A model generated the notes under the pieces. That model saw only the letters and a program-made list of their open reading frames with translations, did no database searches and had not been told where the DNA came from. The position numbers were made by a program, and so were the translations under genes. A stretch of DNA of 64,000 nucleotides from an uncultured Eubacteriales bacterium (lineage in GTDB: Bacteria; Bacillota; Clostridia; Oscillospirales; CAG-272): positions 16,107-80,106 of the forward strand of contig CAKRQU010000006.1 of assembly GCA_934394585.1 (NCBI GenBank), written 5' to 3'. Shown here one piece after another: positions 57,894 to 64,000 of the stretch (positions within the stretch are counted from its first letter, which is position 1; each line of letters opens with the position of its first letter).

Positions 57894-59135
57894 ATGAAAA
57901 AAATTTTAACAGGTATTCTGGCATTGGTACTTTGCATGGGCATGCTCATCGGAATTTCCGCGTGCGGAATGAGGACGGGCGCAGTAGACTTACTCAGCAC
58001 GATCACACGAAATGAAAAGCAGGGACTGAAGAGCGACGAGAAATTTACCGCGGCTTACGCCGAGTTTGCCAAGAAGCTCTATATGAAGTCGGCGAGCAGT
58101 GACAGGAATACGCTGGTATCTCCGCTTTCTGTGATGACGGCGCTTTCCATGACGGCAAACGGAGCGGACGGTGAAACGCTTTCCCAGATGGAAAATGTTC
58201 TCGGCGGCATAAAGCTCGAAAAGCTCAATGAATATCTTCTCGGATATTATAACGGGCTTTACAGCGCGGACAATTGCAAGCTGAGCATAGCGAATTCCGT
58301 ATGGCTCCGCGACGGCGTGAAAGTAAAAAATCCTTTTTTGCAGGATTGTGCGGATTATTACTCCGCTCAGATATATCGCGAACCTTTTTCCGATATCACC
58401 AAGGATAAAATAAATCTCTGGGTGAAAGACAATACCGACGGTATGATAAAAAAGATTATCGACGATATTGACAGAGATACGGTGATGTATCTGATAAACG
58501 CCATAGCTTTTGACGCAAAATGGGCAAATAAATTCGAGAGGACGATGACGGCGGATTTCACAAATGCGAAAGGCGAAACGGAAAAAGCCGAATTTCTCTG
58601 CGATACGAGATATGCCGGATATTTCAATGTGAAAGGCGGACGCGGTACCGTTATTGATTATGCGGGCGGAAGATACGGCTTTGCCGCTATTCTCCCGGAT
58701 GACGAAAATATTAATATAAACGAATATTTCGCTTCGCTTGACAGCACGGAGCTGATGAATGCGATAAAGGGCGCTGGCAACGAAAATGCGTATCTCAATC
58801 TTCGCCTGCCCACATTCAAATTCGATTTCGACATTGAACTTGGCGACGCGCTTTCCGATATGGGTATGCCCGACGCATTCTCACCGAAAGCGGATTTCTC
58901 CCGCATCAGCGATGATCGGCTTTATATAGGCAGTGTGATTCACAAAACCCATATACAGCTGGATAAAGACGGCACAAAAGCAGCCGCTGTCACCAAGATA
59001 GAAACAAAAGCTACCTCAGCCGGTCCCGCAAAAAATCCGACAGACCTCTATTTTGATCGTCCGTTTATATTTATGATAGTGGATAATCAGACGTGCATGC
59101 CGATATTTACGGGCACTCTCGTGACAACAAAATAA
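57894..59135 (+). CDS. Serpin (serine protease inhibitor) lipoprotein
   Basis: A 413-residue serpin, a suicide inhibitor of serine proteases. The signal peptide ends LIGISAC (lipobox), so it is displayed on the cell surface. The serpin core has NTLVSPLSVMTALSMTANGADGETLSQM, IANSVWLRDGVKVKNPF, LINAIAFDAKWANKF and PTFKFDFDIELGDALSDMGMPDAFS. The hinge DGTKAAAVT is close to the inhibitory consensus, and the C-terminal FDRPFIFMIVD is typical. Counting from the hinge, P1-P1' would be Thr-Ser in KATS (inferred). The ATG at 57894 follows GGAAAGGG. Confidence 0.92.
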   Translation: MKKILTGILALVLCMGMLIGISACGMRTGAVDLLSTITRNEKQGLKSDEKFTAAYAEFAKKLYMKSASSDRNTLVSPLSVMTALSMTANGADGETLSQMENVLGGIKLEKLNEYLLGYYNGLYSADNCKLSIANSVWLRDGVKVKNPFLQDCADYYSAQIYREPFSDITKDKINLWVKDNTDGMIKKIIDDIDRDTVMYLINAIAFDAKWANKFERTMTADFTNAKGETEKAEFLCDTRYAGYFNVKGGRGTVIDYAGGRYGFAAILPDDENININEYFASLDSTELMNAIKGAGNENAYLNLRLPTFKFDFDIELGDALSDMGMPDAFSPKADFSRISDDRLYIGSVIHKTHIQLDKDGTKAAAVTKIETKATSAGPAKNPTDLYFDRPFIFMIVDNQTCMPIFTGTLVTTK

Positions 59136-59139
59136 TATG

Positions 59140-59180
59140 AATGCAGGGGATCCGCATTTCGCGGATTTCCTGCATTTTTT
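59140..59180 (+). terminator. Terminator after the serpin gene
   Basis: ATGCAGGGGATCCGC-ATTTC-GCGGATTTCCTGCAT (two internal mismatches) followed by TTTTTTC. Confidence 0.88.
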
Positions 59181-59198
59181 CACTTTGGCAAAAAAAGT

Positions 59199-59227
59199 AT
59201 TGCAAAATTCATTCTCACGCGGTATAA
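59199..59227 (+). promoter_or_regulatory. Sigma-A promoter of the flavin reductase gene
   Basis: TTGCAA at 59199-59204, 17 bases, TATAAT at 59222-59227. Confidence 0.8.
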
Positions 59228-59262
59228 TCAGATTGTGAATACGGATAAAGGGGAAAAAGAGA

Positions 59263-59799
59263 ATGAAGGTACTTATCATTACCACGAGCCTGCGCGTAGG
59301 GAGCAATTCCGAACTGCTGGCGGACGAATTTGCAAGAGGAGCCGCGGATGCGGGTCATGATGTGGAAAAAATATCGCTGATGGGTAAGAGAATAGAATAC
59401 TGTATAGGCTGTCTGGATTGCCAGAAAACGGGAAAATGCGTCACCGACGACGATATGGCGGAAATAAACAAAAAAATCCGCTCGGCGGATGTGCTGGCTT
59501 TTGCCACGCCGATATATTACTATGAAATGAGCGGACAGATGAAAACTTTGCTCGACCGTGCAAATCCGCTCTACGGCACGCATTATAATTTCAGGCGCGT
59601 ATATATGCTTTCCACGGCGGCGGAATATGATGAAGCCGTACCTTACCGCGCGATAGCGGGGCTTTGCGGCTGGATAGAATGTTTCCCGAAAGCCAAATTT
59701 GCCGGCTCTGTTTTTGTCGGCGGCGTAAACGAGCCGAATGAAATCGCCGGCAGCAGCAAGCTGAGATCGGCTTATGAAGCGGGAAAATCCCTGAAATAA
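59263..59799 (+). CDS. Flavodoxin-like NAD(P)H-dependent FMN reductase
   Basis: A 178-residue flavoprotein of the NADPH-dependent FMN reductase/YwqN type. It has VLIITTSLRVGSNSELLADEFARGA (phosphate-binding loop), RIEYCIGCLDCQKTGKCVTDDDM (the conserved cysteine segment of this group) and VLAFATPIYYYEMSGQMKTLLDRANPLYG (flavin ring site). It may reduce quinones, azo compounds or iron-sulfur partners; the substrate is unknown. AAGAGAATG-type RBS. It is monocistronic between two terminators. Confidence 0.88.
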   Translation: MKVLIITTSLRVGSNSELLADEFARGAADAGHDVEKISLMGKRIEYCIGCLDCQKTGKCVTDDDMAEINKKIRSADVLAFATPIYYYEMSGQMKTLLDRANPLYGTHYNFRRVYMLSTAAEYDEAVPYRAIAGLCGWIECFPKAKFAGSVFVGGVNEPNEIAGSSKLRSAYEAGKSLK

Positions 59800-59817
59800 A
59801 TTTACATAAAACGCAAA

Positions 59818-59845
59818 AAGGCAGCAAAAAAAGCTGCCTTTTTTA
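59818..59845 (+). terminator. Terminator after the flavin reductase gene
   Basis: AGGCAGC-AAAAAAA-GCTGCCT stem followed by TTTTT. Confidence 0.88.
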
Positions 59846-59906
59846 TATGAAAAAAGCCCTCCGAGCCGCGCGTAGGACAAATTTTGCGAAATTTATTTAA
59901 AGCCTA

Positions 59907-59935
59907 TTGACAAAACGAAAAGGGAATAGTATAAT
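59907..59935 (+). promoter_or_regulatory. Sigma-A promoter of the XRE/DUF3169-like operon
   Basis: TTGACA at 59907-59912, 17 bases, TATAAT at 59930-59935: perfect consensus. Two inverted repeats start 7 bases downstream. Confidence 0.88.
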
Positions 59936-59941
59936 GTAAAA

Positions 59942-59980
59942 TGACAAATATATTTGTCATTATGACAAAGCTAATTGTCA
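59942..59980 (+). promoter_or_regulatory. Two tandem operator-like palindromes
   Basis: TGACAAATATATTTGTCA (59942-59959) is a perfect 18-base palindrome. TGACAAAGCTAATTGTCA (59963-59980) repeats the outer halves 21 bases later, two helical turns away. They overlap the expected transcription start and the RBS of the XRE gene, so autoregulation is inferred. Confidence 0.7.
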
Positions 59981-59992
59981 CGGAGGTTCTGT

Positions 59993-60211
59993 ATGATACT
60001 GCAAAATCGGTTAAAAGAACACAGAGCCGCGCTGAATGTAAATCAGCAGGAAATGGGGAGCCTGTGCGGCGTATCGCGGCAGACGATCAGTCTGATCGAA
60101 CGCGGGGATTATTCGCCGTCCGTCACGCTTGCCCTGACTATAGCAAAGGTTTGCGGCGCGGCAGTGGAAGAAATATTCTATCTGGAGGAAGAAAAAGACG
60201 ATGAAAAATGA
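59993..60211 (+). CDS. XRE/Cro-type transcriptional regulator
   Basis: A 72-residue single-domain regulator with a Cro/C1-type helix-turn-helix: LQNRLKEHRAALNVNQQEMGSLCGVSRQTISLIERGDYSPSVTLALTIAKVCGAAVEEIF. Proteins of this size commonly pair with a membrane protein gene. The ATG at 59993 follows CGGAGG by 6 bases; an upstream in-frame start lies within the operators. The DUF3169-like gene overlaps its end by 11 bases. Confidence 0.92.
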   Translation: MILQNRLKEHRAALNVNQQEMGSLCGVSRQTISLIERGDYSPSVTLALTIAKVCGAAVEEIFYLEEEKDDEK

Positions 60212-60992
60212 CGAGATAAGACAGGCTGACCGCAAGGCACTGCCGAAATTCATTCTGATGATGGCGATATTTATGTTTATCGGCGGGGCGGCAGGATATT
60301 TTTCCGCGAGATACGGTCTGGACAGACTGGCGGACGGGATAAAAAGCGCGGGAGAATTTTTCGGCGCATACATAGCGCCGTGGCTTATTCTCGCGATAGC
60401 CGTCATCATGCCCATAGTCTGCGCGACGATTTACATGGGCGCAAAAAGAATACTGGATTCATGGGATGGCGAGAACGAAGACGACGGCGATATAATCGAC
60501 AGGAAACTTTCCGTGGTGAGTTGGATTTCCGGCGTATCGCTTATCATTTCGAATTTTCTCATGGCGGCATCGTATTCGAAAGGATTTGCTGCTTTTGAGA
60601 ATACGAAAGACACGGTACTTTTCTTTATCGCCGTATTTTCCGTGCTTGTCATCGCTGTCGAAATGATGATCATCGGGCAGAAATGCGTGAACTGCGTAAA
60701 AAGAATGAATCCCGAAAAAAAGGCTTCTTTTTACGACATGAAGTTCAATAAAAAATGGATGGATGATTGCGATGAAGCCGAAAAAATTCTGATTGGCAGA
60801 TGTGCTTTCAAAGCGTTTTCCGCGACAAACAAGATATGCGCCGTATCGTCGGGTGTACTTGCTGTAAGTGCGCTGATTTTCGGCATAGGTTTTCTTCCTT
60901 CTCTTGCCGTGTGCCTTATATGGATTGTAAATTCGTCGGTATACTGTATTGAAGCGATAAAATATTCAAAAACGGGCAAAAAGCTTTCATGA
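60201..60992 (+). CDS. DUF3169-like membrane protein
   Basis: A 263-residue protein with about six transmembrane helices in three pairs: near residues 17-35 and 58-78, 108-125 and 136-155, and 212-245. A cytoplasmic loop contains RMNPEKKASFYDMKFNKKWMDDCDEAEKILIGRCAFKAF. This layout, and its position overlapping a small XRE regulator, match DUF3169 proteins of Firmicutes. Function is unknown; membrane stress or quorum-type sensing has been suggested only by analogy. Confidence 0.78.
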   Translation: MKNDEIRQADRKALPKFILMMAIFMFIGGAAGYFSARYGLDRLADGIKSAGEFFGAYIAPWLILAIAVIMPIVCATIYMGAKRILDSWDGENEDDGDIIDRKLSVVSWISGVSLIISNFLMAASYSKGFAAFENTKDTVLFFIAVFSVLVIAVEMMIIGQKCVNCVKRMNPEKKASFYDMKFNKKWMDDCDEAEKILIGRCAFKAFSATNKICAVSSGVLAVSALIFGIGFLPSLAVCLIWIVNSSVYCIEAIKYSKTGKKLS

Positions 60993-61033
60993 GCGCAGAC
61001 CGTTTTTGAGGCAGAGAAGAACGGGAGGAAAAA

Positions 61034-61390
61034 ATGGGCAGTACTTATATCAGTTTATTTGTCCTGTTTGTCGTGGTGATCATTCCATTGATAACACGGC
61101 ACAGGAAAATGGCGGCTATCAGACATATATTAAACAGAAAAAAACAGAATAAGGAGAATATCACAATGAAAGAATTGGCAAAGCAGTTTATCGGAAAAGA
61201 ATGCATTATTTACACGGTCGTTTCAAATGACGCGAGCATACAGGGCGTGATAAAAGAAATTGACGATACCGGCATGCTTATCGAGAAAAAATCGGGCGAA
61301 AAGGAAATCGTAAATCTCGATTTTGTCACGCGCATCAGGGAATATCCGAGAAAGAAAAACGGCAAGAAAAAGAGCATTGTGCTTGATTGA
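61034..61390 (+). CDS. Small DUF6897-like protein with possible dual start
   Basis: A 118-residue protein. From 61034 (GGGAGG 5 bases upstream) it has an N-terminal transmembrane helix (ISLFVLFVVVIIPLIT) and a basic linker. The conserved part begins MKELAKQFIGKECIIYTVVSNDASIQGVIKEIDDTGMLIEKKSGEKEIVNLDFVTRIREYPRKK, an SH3/Sm-like small beta fold. A second ATG at 61166 has its own AAGGAG 9 bases upstream and would give a 74-residue soluble form. Function is unknown. Confidence 0.75.
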   Translation: MGSTYISLFVLFVVVIIPLITRHRKMAAIRHILNRKKQNKENITMKELAKQFIGKECIIYTVVSNDASIQGVIKEIDDTGMLIEKKSGEKEIVNLDFVTRIREYPRKKNGKKKSIVLD

Positions 61391-61477
61391 GTACCGACGC
61401 ATATAATTATAACGCACATTGCAATTTTTCACAAATCCGTGCGTGACAGCAGAGAATGTTTTTATTGAAATTGTCTT

Positions 61478-61506
61478 TTGATTTTTCAATATAAAAATGT
61501 TATAAT
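61478..61506 (+). promoter_or_regulatory. Sigma-A promoter of the second MATE gene
   Basis: TTGATT at 61478-61483, 17 bases, TATAAT at 61501-61506. Confidence 0.72.
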
Positions 61507-61525
61507 AAACTCGTTGCGTAGCAGA

Positions 61526-61568
61526 AATGCGTAAGTCCGAACTTTCGGGCTTACGCATTATTTTTTTT
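61526..61568 (+). terminator. Leader terminator/attenuator before the second MATE gene
   Basis: AATGCGTAAG...CTTACGCATT is a 10-bp stem with an inner CCG/CGG pairing, followed by A and eight Ts that run straight into the GGAGG of the MATE gene. It lies between the promoter and the start codon, so most transcripts should stop here. A second TGCGTA at 61515-61520 could compete for the 3' arm. Confidence 0.82.
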
Positions 61569-61585
61569 AGGAGGAATATTAGAAA

Positions 61586-63019
61586 ATGGAAGAATCTCAT
61601 AATTTTCTTGCCACTGAAAAGGCCGGAAAGCTCATGCAAAAATATGCCGTGCCATGCGTCATATCTTTGCTTGTAGGAGCGCTTTATAACATAGTCGACC
61701 AGATTTTTATAGCGAACGCAAGCTATCTCGGCTCTTACGGAAATGCCGCAAATACGGTGGTGTTTCCTCTTACCGTCATTGCGCTCGGCATAGCCGTATG
61801 CTTCGGCGACGGATGCTGTGCCATGGTCAGCGGGCTTCTCGGAGCATGGAAGAAGGATGAGGCAAAGCGTTCTTACGGAAATGCGATTATCCTGACAACA
61901 GCCGCAGGATGTATCCTTACTTTTTTGTATCTTATTTTTGACGATGCGCTGATTACCGTTTTTGGCGGACGTGTCAATGCCGAAACTTTTGCTTTGTCAA
62001 AAGAGTATTTCTTTTATATTGCTCTGGGCATACCTTTTTATATGTTCGGACAGGCGATGAATCCCGTAATCCGCGCCGACGGAAGCCCGAAATTTGCCAT
62101 GATTTCCACTCTCGCGGGAGCAGTGGCAAATATAATACTCGATCCTGTTTTCATTTTTGTTTTCAGATGGGGTATGATGGGTGCGGCGGTTGCCACCGTG
62201 ATTGGTCAGGTGCTGACAGCAGTGCTTGCAATTTGGTATATGACGCGCACAAAAAGCGTAAAACTCGATAAGACGGCTTTCGTGCCGGAAAAGAGTGTCA
62301 TTGGGAGGATAATTTCGCTCGGACTATGCAGCTTTCTTGCGCAGATATCACTCGTCGCGGCAATGGCGGCGATAAACAATATGCTCCGCAAATACGGCGC
62401 GGCAGATCCCGTATTCGGTAAAGAACAGTATGCGCAGATCCCGATGGCTGTCGTCGGAATAGTGATGAAATTCTTTCAGATAGTGATTTCCGTCGTCATC
62501 GGCATGGCGGCAGGGTGTATTCCCATCGTCGGTTTCAATATGGGCGCAAAACAACCGGACAGGGTGAAAAAACTTTTTACGACGCTGCTCATTTCCGAAG
62601 CCGTACTCGGTGCCGTCGCGCTTGTGGTTGTGGAGTGCTTTCCGAACGTGCTGATAGGAATTTTCGGCGCGCAAAACGAAAGCGCATACTATACGGAATT
62701 TGCAATCCGTGCATTCCGCATTTATCTCTGCATGATTATTCTCGCCTGTATCAATAAAGCTACATTCATATTTTTGCAGGCGATGGGCAAAGCCGTGGAA
62801 TCCACAATGCTTTCGATGGTGAGAGAGATAGTATTCGGCGTAGGTTTTGCTTTGCTCCTGCCGATATTTTTCGGGCTGGACGGCGTTCTTTATTCCATGC
62901 CTGCCGCTGATATCCTGACGGCTCTCATATCGGCGATAATCATTGCGAAAACATACAGGCAACTTAATTCCGAAGCGTGGAAAAGACATCAGTGCGGAAA
63001 CCATCAGCGCGCTGTTTGA
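61586..63019 (+). CDS. MATE family efflux transporter (MepA-like)
   Basis: A 477-residue transporter with about twelve transmembrane helices. The features are PCVISLLVGALYNIVDQIFIANASYLGSYGNAANTVVFPLTVIALGIAVCFGDGCC in the first half, QAMNPVIRADGSPKFAMISTLAGAVANIILDPVFIF in the middle and AAGCIPIVGFNMGAKQPDRVKKLF in the second half. The pattern is closest to MepA-type multidrug exporters. The attenuator in its leader suggests inducible expression. It ends beside a terminator hairpin and a compositionally different segment. Confidence 0.92.
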   Translation: MEESHNFLATEKAGKLMQKYAVPCVISLLVGALYNIVDQIFIANASYLGSYGNAANTVVFPLTVIALGIAVCFGDGCCAMVSGLLGAWKKDEAKRSYGNAIILTTAAGCILTFLYLIFDDALITVFGGRVNAETFALSKEYFFYIALGIPFYMFGQAMNPVIRADGSPKFAMISTLAGAVANIILDPVFIFVFRWGMMGAAVATVIGQVLTAVLAIWYMTRTKSVKLDKTAFVPEKSVIGRIISLGLCSFLAQISLVAAMAAINNMLRKYGAADPVFGKEQYAQIPMAVVGIVMKFFQIVISVVIGMAAGCIPIVGFNMGAKQPDRVKKLFTTLLISEAVLGAVALVVVECFPNVLIGIFGAQNESAYYTEFAIRAFRIYLCMIILACINKATFIFLQAMGKAVESTMLSMVREIVFGVGFALLLPIFFGLDGVLYSMPAADILTALISAIIIAKTYRQLNSEAWKRHQCGNHQRAV

Positions 63020-63023
63020 TGAT

Positions 63024-63055
63024 CGGCATCACGACTAATCGTGGTGCCGATTTCT
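63024..63055 (+). terminator. Terminator-like hairpin after the MATE gene
   Basis: ATCGGCATCACGA-CTAA-TCGTGGTGCCGAT is a 13-bp stem with one G-T pair. Only a short T-run follows (TTTC), so termination may be partial. Confidence 0.6.
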
Positions 63056-63071
63056 GATAGGTGGTGAACGT

Positions 63072-63608
63072 ATGGAACAGATCATCAGCGCGGACGCGGC
63101 GAGAGCGTACCTGCATATATCCAAGCGAAAACTCCTGTATATGCTGCAAAACGGCTATATCCGCTATGAGGATAACGGCAACAAAACGCATCGGTACTCC
63201 TTGCGGATGTGCGATGTGGAAGCCCTGCGGCAGGAGATGACCGATCATCCCGAACGCTTTGCCGGCCTGAACGGGCGGTTTACGGCGCAAAGAAACAAGC
63301 CGCCGATACCGACCGTCGTCCTGTCGCAGGAGGAAGCGAGAAAGTTACGAGAATACATAGCAAAATGTTGGAGCAAACATCCCGATGCCTTGCCGAGCAA
63401 GCTGGCGGCAGAACTGACCGGCTTGACGGTGGGAACGCTCAACCGCTACGTGGCAAGAGGCAACATCTTCGGCGCAGTGATTGGTGGAAAGGTGCTGATC
63501 AGTAAACAAAGCCTGATCGGGTACCTTGCCACGCCGGATGTAGTGTGGAAAATAGCGACAGCGCAACTGCAGAAATTGCTTGCGGGGTATAAGCGGGCAG
63601 GAAAGTGA
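63072..63608 (+). CDS. Helix-turn-helix DNA-binding protein, mobile-element type
   Basis: A 178-residue protein with two MerR/excisionase-like winged helix units. The first is ISADAARAYLHISKRKLLYMLQNGYIRYEDNGNKTHRYSLRMCDVEAL. The second is LPSKLAAELTGLTVGTLNRYVARGNIFGAVIGGKVLISKQSLIGYLA. The arrangement resembles small HTH proteins of integrative and conjugative elements and other accessory regions. Codon use (CTG, GCC, CGG) is more G/C-rich than in genes to the left, a sign of transfer. GGTGGTG precedes the ATG. Confidence 0.75.
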   Translation: MEQIISADAARAYLHISKRKLLYMLQNGYIRYEDNGNKTHRYSLRMCDVEALRQEMTDHPERFAGLNGRFTAQRNKPPIPTVVLSQEEARKLREYIAKCWSKHPDALPSKLAAELTGLTVGTLNRYVARGNIFGAVIGGKVLISKQSLIGYLATPDVVWKIATAQLQKLLAGYKRAGK

Positions 63609-63610
63609 TA

Positions 63611-63658
63611 AAGAGCAAAGGAATGGTATCAAGATGTGATTGAGGCTCTTCCTTTGCT
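63611..63658 (+). terminator. Terminator after the HTH gene
   Basis: AGCAAAGGAA...TTCCTTTGCT is a 10-bp perfect stem with a long loop, followed by ATTTTA. Confidence 0.65.
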
Positions 63659-63687
63659 ATTTTAGGTTATGTATCCAAATAAAAAGT

Positions 63688-63732
63688 CGAAAAGTGGTTT
63701 GCGTTACAAGCATAATACAAACCACTTTTCAG
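63688..63732. terminator. Hairpin between the HTH and GNAT genes
   Basis: AAAAGTGGTTTG...CAAACCACTTTT is a 12-bp perfect inverted repeat with a 16-base loop and T/A runs at both ends. It is a plausible terminator for the minus-strand GNAT gene. Confidence 0.7.
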
Positions 63733-63736
63733 TAAC

Positions 63737-64000
63737 TCACTTCATAACTTTTTCAAAGCGGAACATTTCATCCGGCCCCTCGCCGGGGAATGATTGTTCG
63801 TCTTTCTCCGGCGGATTCGGATCCGGGTGCATGGCGGAGAAAAACTCAACGGCGTGAAAACCGCATTTGTTGATATAAAAATGGATATTGCGCTTTTCAA
63901 AATATGGCGTGCAGGTCTCCCAGACCTCGGTTTCGGGGTGCAGAGCTTCCACGGCAAGCCAAGCGCCATAGCCGATGCCTTTGCTGTGTTCCTTCGGCGA
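63737..64000 (-). CDS. GNAT family N-acetyltransferase, C-terminal part, cut by window end
   Basis: The frame is open to the window edge. The visible 87 residues begin SPKEHSKGIGYGAWLAVEALHP, a GNAT acetyl-CoA loop region (motif A-like), and continue with VWETCTPYFEKRNIHFYINKCGFHAVEFF, the typical motif B with YEKxGF-like end. The stop is at 63737. The N-terminal half lies outside. It is convergent with the HTH gene and shares its G/C-richer codon use. The acetylated substrate is unknown. Confidence 0.85.
   Translation of the reverse strand, partial: SPKEHSKGIGYGAWLAVEALHPETEVWETCTPYFEKRNIHFYINKCGFHAVEFFSAMHPDPNPPEKDEQSFPGEGPDEMFRFEKVMK

Overview
This 64 kb window looks like chromosome from an uncultured anaerobic member of the Clostridia, probably a gut or rumen lineage. 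The evidence is AGGAGG-type Shine-Dalgarno sites, many TTGACA-N17-TATAAT promoters, tRNAs with encoded CCA, an HrcA/CIRCE heat-shock operon, a TPP riboswitch on thiT, an L21-Prp-L27 operon with a cleavable L27 leader, ECF transporter genes and DUF families typical of that class. No assignment below class is safe from sequence reading alone. Most of the window is housekeeping. The unusual material lies between genes and at the right edge.

Layout. 0-1.4 kb: end of der, then plsY. 1.5-2.2 kb: first copy of a large palindromic intergenic element. 2.3-3.2 kb: thiT behind a TPP riboswitch (minus strand). 3.3-10.1 kb: heat-shock operon hrcA-grpE-dnaK-dnaJ-prmA, then rsmE. 10.2-16.8 kb: membrane protein, CdaR-type regulator, S41 protease, greA, and a lysS fused to a tRNA-binding domain. 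16.8-17.1 kb: tRNA-Gly, tRNA-Arg, tRNA-His. 17.2-21.9 kb: aminotransferase, MATE pump, topoisomerase III. 22.0-22.8 kb: second element copy. 22.8-28.3 kb: iron locus, with a DtxR-type repressor facing feoA-feoA-feoB plus a small Cys-rich protein, followed by a truncated permease and a heavy-metal-binding protein. 28.5-30.9 kb: a Nudix/DNA glycosylase fusion, an AraC regulator and an unknown protein. 31.0-33.0 kb: a (GACA)n tract inside a short leader ORF, a strong terminator and a solitary prepilin-like surface protein. 33.1-41.5 kb: DivIVA-like protein, fucO, cardiolipin synthase, mutarotase-like protein, nrdR, SGNH hydrolase and dusB. 41.7-53.5 kb: prephenate-dehydratase-like protein, ruvC-ruvA-ruvB, methyltransferase, ecfA1-ecfA2-ecfT, truA, a DUF5711-like protein, cvpA and a ClpE-like ATPase. 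53.7-54.5 kb: third element copy. 54.6-55.6 kb: rpmA, prp, rplU. 55.8-59.8 kb: tRNA-Leu, SGNH esterase, a DUF4358-like lipoprotein, a serpin lipoprotein and a flavin reductase. 59.9-63.0 kb: XRE regulator with a DUF3169-like protein, a small DUF6897-like protein and an attenuated MATE pump. 63.0-64.0 kb: a segment with foreign character (HTH protein, truncated GNAT).

How the genes work together. The ECF module at 45.8-48.4 kb has no adjacent S component, so it is a plausible energiser for ThiT at 2.3 kb. The DtxR-type repressor probably acts on TTAGC-N4-GCTAA palindromes just downstream of the feo promoter. Prp matures L27 from the same operon.

The two most interesting signals are these. (1) Three ~0.75 kb elements share a conserved, apparently RNA-structured core, flanked by long arms that differ between copies but pair within each copy. 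A fourth, core-less copy is also present. (2) Upstream of the prepilin-like gene, a tetranucleotide repeat sits inside a short translated leader whose stop codon lies next to a 21-bp terminator stem. This arrangement could make expression phase-variable.
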